Source of the DNA: Neisseria sp.
Lineage (GTDB): Bacteria > Pseudomonadota > Gammaproteobacteria > Burkholderiales > Neisseriaceae
DNA length: 64,000 nucleotides
Direction: 5' to 3'
Assembly (NCBI GenBank): GCA_030538415.1
Contig: JAUNTY010000001.1
Coordinates: 1 to 64,000, forward strand
Both the position numbers and the translations under genes were made by a program. Positions 25,587 through 35,148 of this stretch are shown piece after piece. The notes beneath the pieces are model-generated. The model was not told the origin of the DNA and did not search any database. It worked only from the letters and a program-made list of their open reading frames with translations. How positions within the stretch are numbered: the stretch's first letter is position 1; every line of letters begins with the position of its first letter.

Positions 25587-25659
25587 ATTTGATTAAGTTT
25601 TAAGGCCGTCTGAAAAACAAACGGGGTTATCCCGACACAAGGAAAGAAGGAGAACAACA

Positions 25660-28095
25660 ATGTTGGCTTTGATTTTATTACTGGTATTGGTCGGCATCGC
25701 CGCTTATTTCCGCAGCCCCTCGTGGGTGATGGCGGTGGCGGCTGTGGTCGGCCTCGCGCTCGGCGGTGCGGCATGGTGGGCTTATATCCCCGTGCTGCTG
25801 CTGGCGGCGGCAAGCTGCATTCCGCCGGTGCGCGATTTTATTCTCGGCCGCATTTTCGGCATCTACAAAAAAATCACCCCGGAAATGTCGGAAACCGAAG
25901 CCGCTGCGATTGAAGCGGGTACGGTGTGGTGGGACGGTGATTTGTTTTCCGGCAAACCCGATTTCCAAAAATTGCAAAATTTCGCCACGCCGAAACTGAG
26001 CGCCGAAGAGCAGGCGTTTATCGACGGCCCGGTGGAAGAATTGTGCAAAATGCTCGACGACTGGAAAATGCTGCATGAAACCAAAGACCTGCCGCCCGAA
26101 GCCTGGCAGTTTATCAAGGATAGCGGCATCCTCGGCATGATCATCAAAAAAGAATACGGCGGCCTCGAATTCTCGAATTACGCCCATGCCAAAGTGGTGA
26201 TGAAAGTCGCCACCCGCGCCGGTAGCGCCGCCGTGACCGTGATGGTGCCGAATTCTTTAGGCCCGGGCGAGCTGCTGCAACACTATGGCACGACTGCGCA
26301 AAAAGACTATTATCTGCCGCGCCTGGCCAAAGGTTTGGAAATTCCCTGCTTTGCGCTCACCAGCCCGCATGCGGGTTCGGACGCGGGCAGCATCCCCGAT
26401 TTCGGCGTGGTCTGCAAAGGCAGCTATACCGACCCGACCACCGGCGAGCAACATGACGACGTGTTGGGCATCCGCATTTCGTGGGAAAAACGCTGGATTA
26501 CCCTCGCGCCCGTGGCGACCGTGCTCGGCATGGCGTTCAAAATGTACGACCCCGACGGCTTGCTCGGCGACAAAAAAGACATCGGCATCACCTGCGCGCT
26601 GATTCCCACCAACCACGAAGGCGTGGAAATCGGCCGTCGCCATTATCCCGGCGGCAGCGTATTTATGAACGGCCCGACCTGGGGCAAAGACGTTTTCATC
26701 CCGCTCGATTGGATTATCGGCGGTGTGGAATATGCCGGCAAAGGCTGGCAGATGCTGGTGGAATGCCTCTCCGTAGGCCGCTGCATTTCCCTGCCTGCCA
26801 ACTCGGTGGCTGCCGGTAAAGTAGCCAGCTACACCACTTCGCTGTATGCCCGCATCCGCGACCAATTCGGCCTGCCCATCGGCAAATTCGAAGGCGTGGA
26901 CGAAGCCCTGTCGCGCATCGGTATGTATACCTACCAAATGGAAGCCTCGCAGGATTTGGCGCTCACCGCGCTCGACAGCGGCGAAAAACCGAGCGTGATT
27001 TCGGCGATTTTGAAATACCACAACACCGAGCGGATGCGCAAAACCCTCAATGACGCGATGGACGTACACGGCGGCCGCGCGGTGGTACTCGGCCCGCGCA
27101 ACTACCTTGCCGCCGCTTATCAGGCGATTCCGGTGGCGATTACCGTCGAAGGCGCGAACATCCTCACCCGCAGCATGATTATCTTCGGTCAGGGCGCCAT
27201 CCGTTGCCATCCCTATGTATTGAAAGAAATGCGTGCGGCGATGGACAACGACGGCAAAGCGTTTAACCAGGCATTCGGCGCCCACCTGCATTTCGCCTTT
27301 ACCAACGCCTTCCGCAGCGTGTGGCTGTCGCTGACCAACGGCGCATTCAGCGCCGCGCCCAAAGGCAACAAAGCCACCGCCGTTTACTACCGCCGCCTCA
27401 ACCGCGTGGCCGCAAACTTCGCGCTGGTGGCCGACATGAGCATGTTCAGCCTCGGCGGCAGCTTGAAATTCAAAGAAAAACTGTCGGCGCGTTTGGGCGA
27501 TATTTTGTCGAATCTGTTTATCGCCAGCGCGGTGTTGAAACGCTTTGAAAGCCAAGGCAGCCCGAAAGAAGACGAAGCCATCATGCGCTATGCCGCCGAA
27601 CAAGCCCTGTTTGACGCGCAAACCGCTCTCGACGGCCTGTTGCGCAACCTGCCGATGCGCCCCCTGGCCTGGCTGTTGCGCGCGCTGACCATGCCGCTCG
27701 GCCACAACCTCAAAGCCCCTGCCGACAAGCTCGCCAGCAAAGTGGCCGCCGATTTGATGAAAAACGAAGCCATGTTGACGCGGCTGACCCACGGCATGTT
27801 TGTGCCCGACAACGAAGACGAAGCCATCGGCCTGCTGCCGATTGCCCACGCCGCCGTGATTGCCGCCGAGCCTGCCGAGAAAAAACTGCGCAACCTCACC
27901 CGCAAGGGCGAGCTGGTGCAGCCTTCCCCCGCGCTGCGTTTGCAGGAAGCTTTGGACAAAGGCGCAATCAGCCAGTCGGAATTCGACGAAGTGACCCGCG
28001 CCCGCCAGCTCAAGCGCAATGTGATTATGGTCGACGACTTCGACATGAAGCTCGAACAGCACGACGCGCAGCTGCTGCAACGGCACGTGTTTTAA
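25660..28095 (+). CDS. fadE: Acyl-CoA dehydrogenase FadE
   Basis: 811 aa, close to E. coli FadE (814 aa). Two N-terminal hydrophobic helices (1-55), then an acyl-CoA dehydrogenase core (about 120-520, ACDH signature CFALTSPHAGSDAGSIPDFG; FAD/substrate region IRISWEKRWITLAPVATVLG) and the DUF1974 C-terminal domain (about 520-800). It makes the trans-2 double bond, step one of beta-oxidation. Strong ribosome site AAGGAG. No box of its own upstream, so it is probably read from the psrA promoter. Confidence 0.93.
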   Translation: MLALILLLVLVGIAAYFRSPSWVMAVAAVVGLALGGAAWWAYIPVLLLAAASCIPPVRDFILGRIFGIYKKITPEMSETEAAAIEAGTVWWDGDLFSGKPDFQKLQNFATPKLSAEEQAFIDGPVEELCKMLDDWKMLHETKDLPPEAWQFIKDSGILGMIIKKEYGGLEFSNYAHAKVVMKVATRAGSAAVTVMVPNSLGPGELLQHYGTTAQKDYYLPRLAKGLEIPCFALTSPHAGSDAGSIPDFGVVCKGSYTDPTTGEQHDDVLGIRISWEKRWITLAPVATVLGMAFKMYDPDGLLGDKKDIGITCALIPTNHEGVEIGRRHYPGGSVFMNGPTWGKDVFIPLDWIIGGVEYAGKGWQMLVECLSVGRCISLPANSVAAGKVASYTTSLYARIRDQFGLPIGKFEGVDEALSRIGMYTYQMEASQDLALTALDSGEKPSVISAILKYHNTERMRKTLNDAMDVHGGRAVVLGPRNYLAAAYQAIPVAITVEGANILTRSMIIFGQGAIRCHPYVLKEMRAAMDNDGKAFNQAFGAHLHFAFTNAFRSVWLSLTNGAFSAAPKGNKATAVYYRRLNRVAANFALVADMSMFSLGGSLKFKEKLSARLGDILSNLFIASAVLKRFESQGSPKEDEAIMRYAAEQALFDAQTALDGLLRNLPMRPLAWLLRALTMPLGHNLKAPADKLASKVAADLMKNEAMLTRLTHGMFVPDNEDEAIGLLPIAHAAVIAAEPAEKKLRNLTRKGELVQPSPALRLQEALDKGAISQSEFDEVTRARQLKRNVIMVDDFDMKLEQHDAQLLQRHVF

Positions 28096-28395
28096 CCAAG
28101 TGGTGATTCAGGCGGTTTCAGCAACATCCGATGCCGTCTGAAACCGTTGTAGGTTGGGTTAGGCGCCAAGCCGTAACCCAACAAAACCGCTGCAACTTTT
28201 CAGACGGCCTGAACCGATAAAAGGCCGTCTGAAACAACAAAACAACAACACTTGCCGCTGAAAAACACATTCAAAATAAAATAAATTTAAAACACCTGTT
28301 TAAAAAAAGTAAAAACTGTTTTATAAAGGAAACTGCGGTCAATTCATTATGAGGCCGTCTGAACACTTTAAGATAAAAACACAGGAGCAATAGAG
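28096..28395. promoter_or_regulatory. fadE-fadL spacer with DUS hairpin and PsrA-like box
   Basis: A DUS pair (28197-28233) can end the fadE transcript. The AT-rich part holds AAAACACCTGTTT (28289-28301), fitting the AAAC-N4-GTTT box, and a poorer second site AAAAACTGTTTT (28311-28322). A fadL promoter should lie here; GGAAACTG at 28328 is before a second DUS. No gene. Confidence 0.55.
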
Positions 28396-30108
28396 ATGGA
28401 AAACAACAACTTCCGCCGTATCAAGCAGAGCGTCATCATCATCGGCAGCGCCCTGCTGGCGCAATCGGCCTGGGCCTCCGGCTACCACTTCGGCACCCAG
28501 TCGGTGAGCGCGCAATCGACCGCCAATGCGTCTGCCGCCGAAGCCGCCGATCCTTCGACCGTATTCTACAACCCCGCCGGCCTGACCAAGCTGGAAGGTA
28601 CGCAGGCCACGATTAACCTCAACATCGTCGCACCGAAAGTGAAATACAGCGACGCCGAAGCCAAATACCCGGCAGTCACCAGCTGGAACGAGACCACAGG
28701 CCAGCTCGACACCGTTTACCCTGTTCAAGACAATGTGCAAGGCAGCACCAGCGGCAAAATCACCGATGACGTGGTGTTCGCGCCGCACCTCTACGCCTCG
28801 CACCAATTGAACGACAAAATCACCCTCGGCCTCGGCACTTATGTACCGTTCGGCTCGGGCACCGAATACGACCACGACTCGGTGTTGCGCTACAACCTGA
28901 ACGAATTGGGTTTGCAAACGCTGGCGATCCAGCCGACCGTGGCCTATAAATTGAACGATCGCCATTCGTTTGCCGTCGGCCTCGTTGCCCAACACACCAA
29001 AGCCGAATTGCGCCAGTATGCCAACTTCGGCCCGGCGGTGGCCGGTTCGCTGAATACGCAGGCGCAAGCGGCGGCAGCCAATGGCGTGACCGCGCAAAAC
29101 GTCGGTGCGCTGCTGCAATCGGCCACCGCGGGTGTGAACCAGTTGCAGGCAGGCATCGCCGCCACCGAAGCCGCGGGCGGTGACGCCTCGGCCTTGAGAA
29201 CCCAACTGACCGCCGTGCAGGCGCAGCAAACCCAATTGGCGCAAGCCCAGGCGCTCTACAACACCCTTGCCACTGCCACTGCCACCAGCCCGGTCGGTAA
29301 CGGCGCGGCCGACGGCTATGCCAAAGTGAAGGGCGACGACTGGGGCTTCGGCTACACGCTGGCCTGGTTGTGGGACATCAACGACCGCGCCCGTGTCGGT
29401 GTCAACTACCGCTCCAAAATCGACCACACCTTGAAAGGCGATGGTGAGTGGCATCTGGTCGGAACGGCTTTCCAGGATCCGGCTTTGGGCGAAACCATCC
29501 AGCAAGGCATCCGTGACCGCGGTTATGCCGCCAAAGAAGACGCATCGGTGAAAATCACCACCCCCGAATCGCTGTCGGTGCACGGCATGTACAAAATCGA
29601 CCCGAAATGGAACGTGTTCGGCGACGTCACCTGGACGCGCCACTCGCGCTTCAACCAGGCCGATTTGATGTGGGGCAATACCAAAGACGTGGCGGCGGAT
29701 GAAAGCGGCAACAGCCGATCCAACACCACCACCCTCACCCCCAACTGGCGCAACACTTATAAAGTATCCTTGGGCGCGTCTTACCAATACAGCGAGCCGC
29801 TGCAACTGCGCTTCGGTGTCGCTTATGACCAGTCGCCGGTGAAAAACGCCAACTACCGCATGAGCACCATGCCGGATAACGACCGCATCTGGCTCTCGCT
29901 CGGCGCGAAATACGACATCAACAAGCAACACGCGGTGAACGTGGCCTACAGCCACATCTTCATCAAAAATGCCACCGCCAATGTCAACGGCTATTGCGGC
30001 GGCAGCAGCGCCACCGAAGTGGCCTGCGTATCGAGTAAAACCAACGGCAGTGCCAACTACAAAAGCAGCGCCAATATCCTGGGTTTGCAATACACCTATA
30101 AGTTTTAA
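28396..30108 (+). CDS. fadL: Outer-membrane long-chain fatty acid transporter FadL (OmpP1 family)
   Basis: 570 aa, much longer than E. coli FadL (446). Signal peptide to about residue 31 (LLAQSAWASG), then the FadL N-terminal region with the NPAG motif (VFYNPAGLTKLEG), and a beta-barrel ending in YTYKF. The extra length is an Ala/Gln-rich, coiled-coil-like insert at about 215-305, probably an extracellular loop or periplasmic arm. It imports fatty acids across the outer membrane. Ribosome site CAGGAG; lies with fadE and fadB. Confidence 0.9.
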   Translation: MENNNFRRIKQSVIIIGSALLAQSAWASGYHFGTQSVSAQSTANASAAEAADPSTVFYNPAGLTKLEGTQATINLNIVAPKVKYSDAEAKYPAVTSWNETTGQLDTVYPVQDNVQGSTSGKITDDVVFAPHLYASHQLNDKITLGLGTYVPFGSGTEYDHDSVLRYNLNELGLQTLAIQPTVAYKLNDRHSFAVGLVAQHTKAELRQYANFGPAVAGSLNTQAQAAAANGVTAQNVGALLQSATAGVNQLQAGIAATEAAGGDASALRTQLTAVQAQQTQLAQAQALYNTLATATATSPVGNGAADGYAKVKGDDWGFGYTLAWLWDINDRARVGVNYRSKIDHTLKGDGEWHLVGTAFQDPALGETIQQGIRDRGYAAKEDASVKITTPESLSVHGMYKIDPKWNVFGDVTWTRHSRFNQADLMWGNTKDVAADESGNSRSNTTTLTPNWRNTYKVSLGASYQYSEPLQLRFGVAYDQSPVKNANYRMSTMPDNDRIWLSLGAKYDINKQHAVNVAYSHIFIKNATANVNGYCGGSSATEVACVSSKTNGSANYKSSANILGLQYTYKF

Positions 30109-30118
30109 CGCCTGACAC

Positions 30119-30169
30119 TTTCAGACGGCCTCGGTATTTCCGTGCAACAGACACCGAGGCCGTCTGAAA
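30119..30169. terminator. DUS-pair hairpin between fadL and fadB
   Basis: TTTCAGACGGCCTCGGT and its exact complement ACCGAGGCCGTCTGAAA; a 17-bp stem. It would uncouple fadB from fadL. Confidence 0.65.
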
Positions 30170-30197
30170 GAGGGCAACAAAAAGAGAGAGGACTACC

Positions 30198-32564
30198 ATG
30201 ACCGCAAAAAATTTCGTCATCCGCAAAGCCGCCGTACTCGGCGCGGGCGTGATGGGTGCACAAATCGCCGCGCATCTGGCCAATGCCAAAGTGCCGGTGG
30301 TGTTGTTTGACCTGCCCGCCAAAGAAGGCCCGAAAAACGGCATCGTCGAAAAAGCCATCGCCGCTTTGCACAAGCAAAAGCCCGCGCCCTTGGCCGGGAA
30401 AGATGCCGCCGCCTACATCAGCGCCGCCAATTACGATGACGATTTGGCCAAACTCGCCGATTGCGATTTGGTGATCGAAGCCGTGGCCGAACGCCTCGAC
30501 ATCAAGGAAAGCCTCTACGCCAAAGTTGCCCCGCATCTGGGCGAACACACCATTTTCGCCACCAATACTTCCGGCCTGTCGGTCGAGCTTCTGAGCGGCA
30601 AATTTCCGGCAGACCTCAAACACCGCTTCTGCGGCGTGCATTTCTTCAATCCGCCGCGCTATATGCACTTGGTGGAGCTGATTCCCACCGCCGCCACCGC
30701 GCCCGAATATCTGGATAATCTGGAGCGTTTCCTCGTCAGCACCTTGGGCAAAGGCGTGGTACGCGCCAAAGACACGCCCAACTTTATCGGCAACCGCATC
30801 GGCGTATTCTCGATGCTGGCGACGATTCACAACACCGAGCAATTCGGCCTGCGCTTCGACGTGGTGGACGACCTCACCGGCAAACGCCTCGGCCGTGCCA
30901 AATCCGCCACCTACCGCACCGCCGACGTGGTGGGCTTGGACACCTTCGCCCACGTTGCCAAAACCATGGAAGACAACCTGCCCGCAGACCCGTGGCACGG
31001 CTTTTTCGCCAGCCCCGCCTGGCTCAAAGGCCTGATTGAAAACGGCGCACTCGGCGCGAAAACCAAGGCCGGCATCTTCAAAAAAGAAGGCAAGCGCATC
31101 ATGATGTTCGACCCCGCCGCGGGCGAATACGTTGCTTCCAACAAAAAAGCCGACAGCGAAGTCACCGAGATTCTGAAAGAGCAGGATTGGGGCAAAAAAT
31201 TCGCCGCCCTGCGCGCCAGCGACAATCCGCAAGCGCAATTCTTGTGGGCGGTATTCCGCGATTCCTTCCACTACATCGCCGTACACGCCGAAAACATCGC
31301 CACCACCGCCCGCGACATCGACTTTGCCATCCGCTGGGGCTACGGCTGGGAACAAGGCCCGTTGGAAATCTGGCAGGCGGCGGGTGTGCAACAGGTTGCC
31401 GAATGGATTCAAGCCGACATCGCCGCCGGTAAAAGCATGAGCGATGCCGCCTTACCCGCGTGGCTCGACGGCGTGACCGCCTTCCACAACAACGACGGCA
31501 GCCTCAATTTCGCCACCGGCCGATACGACCCGCGCTCGTCGCTCGACGTTTACCAACGCCAATACCGCCCCGCGCCGCTGCTGGGCGAAACCCTGCCGCC
31601 CTTGGGCGAAACGGTATATGAAACCGACGTCATCCGCGCCTACACGCTCGACGGCGAGATTCTGATTGTCGAAAACCTCAACAAAATGCGCGCCATCAGC
31701 CGCGCCGTGCTCGAAGGCATCAACGAATCGGTGCGCATCGCCGAAGAGCGTTTCAAAGCGCTGGTGTTTTGGGCGCCCGAAGCGCCTTTCTCCGTCGGCG
31801 CGGATTTGAAATCGATGATGCCCGAATTTGCCACCGGCGATTTTGCCGCGATTGAAAGCATGGTGAAGCTGTTCCAAGACACCTCGATGAACCTGCGCCA
31901 CAGCCAAATCCCCGTGGTAGCGGCGGCGCAAGGCTTCGCCTTCGGCGGCGGTTGCGAATTTCTGATGCACTGCAATAAAGTGGTGGCCGCGCTGGAAAGT
32001 TATATCGGCCTGGTAGAAGTCGGCGTCGGCCTGATTCCGGCAGGCGGCGGCAGCAAAGATTTCGCCCTGCAAGCCGCCCGCGCCAGCCAAGGCGATTTGC
32101 TCGCTGCGCTGAAAGACCGCTACATGAATCTGGCGATGGCCAAAGTCGCCACCAGCGCCATCGAAGCCAAAGAAATGGGCTTTTTGCGCGAGAGCGACGT
32201 GGTGGTGTTCAACAGCTACGAATTGCTGCACGTGGCCCTCAACGAAGCCAAAACCATGGCCGACAGCGGCTTCCGACCCGACGTGCCCGCCGTTTTCCCC
32301 GTGGCCGGACGCAGCGGCGCGGCCTCGATTCAAGGCCAGTTGCTCAACATGAAAGAGGGCGGCTTTATCAGCGAATACGATATGCACATCGGCAGCCAAA
32401 TCGCCTGGGTGATGACCGGCGGCGATGTCGATGCCGGTACGCTGGTGGACGAACAATGGATACTCGATTTGGAGCGTAAAGTATTCGTTGATCTGCTGAA
32501 AAACGAAAAAACGCTGGAACGCATCGAAAACATGATGTCCACCGGCAAACCTTTGCGCAATTGA
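30198..32564 (+). CDS. fadB: 3-hydroxyacyl-CoA dehydrogenase / enoyl-CoA hydratase (FadN/FadB type)
   Basis: 788 aa. Here the dehydrogenase is first (NAD loop GAGVMGAQIAAHL, about 15-27) and the crotonase-like hydratase last (about 485-700, with SVGADLKSMM and the oxyanion stretch AFGGGCEF). E. coli FadB has the reverse order and 729 aa; the arrangement and length match Bacillus FadN. It would hydrate enoyl-CoA and oxidise the hydroxyacyl-CoA. Ribosome site GAGAGGAC. fadA follows after 480 bp of repeats. Confidence 0.92.
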   Translation: MTAKNFVIRKAAVLGAGVMGAQIAAHLANAKVPVVLFDLPAKEGPKNGIVEKAIAALHKQKPAPLAGKDAAAYISAANYDDDLAKLADCDLVIEAVAERLDIKESLYAKVAPHLGEHTIFATNTSGLSVELLSGKFPADLKHRFCGVHFFNPPRYMHLVELIPTAATAPEYLDNLERFLVSTLGKGVVRAKDTPNFIGNRIGVFSMLATIHNTEQFGLRFDVVDDLTGKRLGRAKSATYRTADVVGLDTFAHVAKTMEDNLPADPWHGFFASPAWLKGLIENGALGAKTKAGIFKKEGKRIMMFDPAAGEYVASNKKADSEVTEILKEQDWGKKFAALRASDNPQAQFLWAVFRDSFHYIAVHAENIATTARDIDFAIRWGYGWEQGPLEIWQAAGVQQVAEWIQADIAAGKSMSDAALPAWLDGVTAFHNNDGSLNFATGRYDPRSSLDVYQRQYRPAPLLGETLPPLGETVYETDVIRAYTLDGEILIVENLNKMRAISRAVLEGINESVRIAEERFKALVFWAPEAPFSVGADLKSMMPEFATGDFAAIESMVKLFQDTSMNLRHSQIPVVAAAQGFAFGGGCEFLMHCNKVVAALESYIGLVEVGVGLIPAGGGSKDFALQAARASQGDLLAALKDRYMNLAMAKVATSAIEAKEMGFLRESDVVVFNSYELLHVALNEAKTMADSGFRPDVPAVFPVAGRSGAASIQGQLLNMKEGGFISEYDMHIGSQIAWVMTGGDVDAGTLVDEQWILDLERKVFVDLLKNEKTLERIENMMSTGKPLRN

Positions 32565-33043
32565 TGCAGAGGCCGTCTGAAAAATAGTTTGCTTGTGCAG
32601 GGTGGGAAAGCAAGTCTGCGATTTACCCCCTCACCCTAACCCTCTCCCTTTTGCTCAAAGAGGGCAAGATTGACACGCTGCGCTAGTCAATCTAAGCCGG
32701 AGAGGGGACTTAGGTTACAGGCCGTCTGAAAAGATCGCTGTGGTTCAGACATTTCTGCTCGCTCATAGAACTAGATTTCGTGGGCGAAGCCCACGCTACA
32801 AAACTGTTTCTGCTTGCTCAAACAATGAAGCTGCAATGTTTGAGGCCGTCTGAAACAGTTCTCGCTTAAGTAATCTAATCCCCTCTCCCTAAGGGAGAGG
32901 GTTAGGGTGAGGGGGCAAATCGCAGATTTGCTTATCCCAAACCATGAAACCCTGCCGCAACACATTGACAAAACACATTGAAAAGGCCGTCTGAACACCG
33001 TTCGAAACCCTTTCAGACGGCCTCAGCCCAACAGGAGAATACT
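32565..33043. repeat. Repeat-filled spacer between fadB and fadA
   Basis: The pieces CCCCTCACCCTAACCCTCTC (32625-32644) and GAGAGGGTTAGGGTGAGGGG (32897-32916) are inverted copies, about 250 bp apart. Also present: CGTGGGCGAAGCCCACG (32779-32795), and several DUS, including an imperfect pair (32983-33022) before fadA. No gene seen. Confidence 0.6.
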
Positions 33044-34243
33044 GTGAAACAATTAAGAGAAGCCTACATCGTCGCCGCCACCCGCACCCCCATCGGCAAA
33101 GCCCCGCGCGGCATGCTGCGCACCACCCGTCCCGACGACATGCTCGCGCACGTCATCCGCTCGGTGGTTGCGCAAGCGCCCGGGTTGGATCCCGCCGAGA
33201 TTAACGATGTGGTGGCCGGTTGCGCCTTTCCCGAAGCCGAATCCGGCCTCAACTTCGCCCGCATCGCCGCGCTGCTGGCAGGCCTGCCCGAAACCGTCGG
33301 CGGCCTCACCATCAACCGCTATTGCTCATCCGGCATCAACGCGCTGCAAATCGCCGCCGACCGCATCCGCACCGGCGAAGCCGAGGCGGTGATTGCCGCG
33401 GGCAGCGAAAGCATGTCGATGATTCCGATGATGGGCAACAAAGTGTCGCTCAATCCCGAAATTTTCGCCAAAGAAGAAAACTACGGCATCGCCTACGGCA
33501 TGGGCTTGACCGCTGAAAAAGTGGCCGAACGCTGGAACGTCAGCCGCGAAGACCAAGATGCGTTTGCGCTGGAAAGCCACAAACGCGCCTTGGCAGCGAT
33601 TGAAGCGGGCAAGTTCAAAGCCGAAATCAGCCCCATCGAAGCCGTCTACCGCAGCGCCGACCTCGCCAGCCGCGAAGCCAAAGAAGTGCGCAAACTCTGC
33701 GACACCGACGAAGGCCCGCGCCCCGATACCTCGCTGGAAGGCCTGGCCAAACTGCGCCCCGTATTTGCTGCTAAAGGCAGCGTGACCGCGGGCAACTCGT
33801 CGCAAATGTCCGACGGCGCAGGCGCGCTGTTGGTGGTGAGCGAAGACGTATTGAAACGCTACAACCTCACCCCCATCGCCCGTTACGAAGGCTTCGCCGT
33901 GCGTGGTGTCGCCCCCGAAATCATGGGCATCGGCCCGAAAGAAGCGATTCCGGCGGTATTGAAATCATCGGGCTTGAGCTTGGGCGATGTGAAATGGATC
34001 GAGCTGAACGAAGCCTTCGCCGCCCAATCGCTGGCCGTTATCCGCGATTTGGATTTGGACACTTCTATTGTTAACCCCAACGGCGGCGCCATTGCGCTGG
34101 GCCACCCGCTCGGCGCCACCGGCGCGATTCGTGCCGCCACCACCATCCACGGCATGCGCCAACGCGGTGAAACAGGCTACGCAATGGTCACGATGTGTAT
34201 CGGCACCGGCATGGGCGCGGCGGGTTTGATCGAAGTGTTGTAA
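33044..34243 (+). CDS. fadA: Acetyl-CoA C-acyltransferase (3-ketoacyl-CoA thiolase) FadA
   Basis: 399 aa from GTG 33044, preferred because ACAGGAG lies 7 bp upstream; an in-frame ATG at 32978 sits in repeat DNA. Thiolase marks: acylated Cys94 in NRYCSSGINAL, His in ALGHPLGATGA and Cys in TMCIGTGMGAAG. It cleaves 3-ketoacyl-CoA, the last step of beta-oxidation, with FadB. Followed by a DUS terminator. Confidence 0.93.
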   Translation: MKQLREAYIVAATRTPIGKAPRGMLRTTRPDDMLAHVIRSVVAQAPGLDPAEINDVVAGCAFPEAESGLNFARIAALLAGLPETVGGLTINRYCSSGINALQIAADRIRTGEAEAVIAAGSESMSMIPMMGNKVSLNPEIFAKEENYGIAYGMGLTAEKVAERWNVSREDQDAFALESHKRALAAIEAGKFKAEISPIEAVYRSADLASREAKEVRKLCDTDEGPRPDTSLEGLAKLRPVFAAKGSVTAGNSSQMSDGAGALLVVSEDVLKRYNLTPIARYEGFAVRGVAPEIMGIGPKEAIPAVLKSSGLSLGDVKWIELNEAFAAQSLAVIRDLDLDTSIVNPNGGAIALGHPLGATGAIRAATTIHGMRQRGETGYAMVTMCIGTGMGAAGLIEVL

Positions 34244-34258
34244 ACGGAGAGTCAAGGC

Positions 34259-34296
34259 AGATGCCGTCTGAAAAGTTTTTTCAGACGGCATTTTTG
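34259..34296. terminator. Terminator after fadA made of the AT-type DUS
   Basis: ATGCCGTCTGAAAA, GTTT, TTTTCAGACGGCAT then T4. It uses the ATGCCGTCTGAA dialect, rare in this window. Confidence 0.75.
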
Positions 34297-34371
34297 TCGG
34301 CGGTGGTCGGATTCGGGCAGCGTGGGCTGCGCCCACGTTTCGGGGCATGGATTCTGCCATTTCAGACGGCC

Positions 34372-34588
34372 TGAGACCTTTGCAAAAAAATAACCGTCGC
34401 ACCCGCGCAGGCGGGTGCCCAGTCTGAAGCGTAGCTTCAGCTTAAACGTACCAGCTTTGTAAATTTACAACCTATTAATTAATATTAATTTTTTTATCAT
34501 CAAGATGGACAGACAAGCAAAGCTACGCTTTGCACTAGGCACCCGCCTGCGCGGGTGCGACGGGCAGGGGAATTTTGCAAAGGTCTCG
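34372..34588. mobile_element. MITE family B, copy 3
   Basis: Ends GAGACCTTTGCAAAA (34374) and TTTTGCAAAGGTCTC, inner arms CGTCGCACCCGCGCAGGCGG and complement, AT-rich middle; the central part is inverted relative to copies 1 and 2. CGTGGGC palindromes flank it at 34321-34337 and 34603-34619. Confidence 0.75.
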
Positions 34589-34811
34589 GCCTACGGGGGT
34601 TCCGTGGGCGTGGCCCACGCTACACACTCCGCTGCCGTTTAGGGAATGGTTGATGCCGTCTGGAAATCAAACGGCGGGCGGATATGGAATCCGCCCTTAC
34701 GAAGATTTCAGACGGCATCGGGCGTGATTGGGGATTTAAACATCAATACCGACTTGCGTCGGTATGACGGTGAACGTTGTTTCAGACGGCCTTTGTTTCG
34801 GCATGGCCAGC

Positions 34812-34952
34812 TCAACGCCCGATGCGGGTATGCGAGGTTTCTACCCCGCCTTTGATTTCGCCATACATCTGCGTGCCGCCGGAAGTGCCGTTGGCACAGG
34901 CGCTCAATAATGCTGCGGTCAGCACGGTTATGGCCAGATAGCTTATTTTCAT
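34812..34952 (-). CDS. 46-aa predicted lipoprotein
   Basis: ATG 34952 to TGA 34812-34814. The start MKISYLAITVLTAALLSACA has a clear signal and lipobox LSAC (Cys19). The mature 28 residues read ANGTSGGTQMYGEIKGGV then ETSHTRIGR. The second half is like the first beta-strand of neisserial porins (LYGTIKAGVETSRS). Ribosome site AAAGGA at about 34956-34961. Function unknown; too short for most gene finders. Confidence 0.65.
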   Translation of the reverse strand: MKISYLAITVLTAALLSACANGTSGGTQMYGEIKGGVETSHTRIGR

Positions 34953-35148
34953 GTTTATCCTTTCGATTCAGACGGCCTGAGAAAAACGCTGAGCGGATTA
35001 CGTGGCTTTCGCCGCCCTTTGCAGCACTTCCCGAATATAACCTCTTCCACCGCCATTGGAAAGCCACGCAGCAAAAAGAGGCCGTCTGAAATATCCGCAA
35101 AAAAACCTGACGGAGCAAATCCGCCAGGTTTTTCAATACGACTGCCGC

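Noticed and set aside
26257..28086. 609-codon open frame antisense to fadE
   Set aside because: It mirrors a high-GC coding region with strong third-position bias; the sense product is a complete FadE. No family motifs or ribosome site in the antisense frame.
28339..30090. 583-codon open frame antisense to fadL
   Set aside because: Same cause: shadow of a GC-rich gene; the sense frame has a signal peptide, the NPAG motif and a proper ribosome site.
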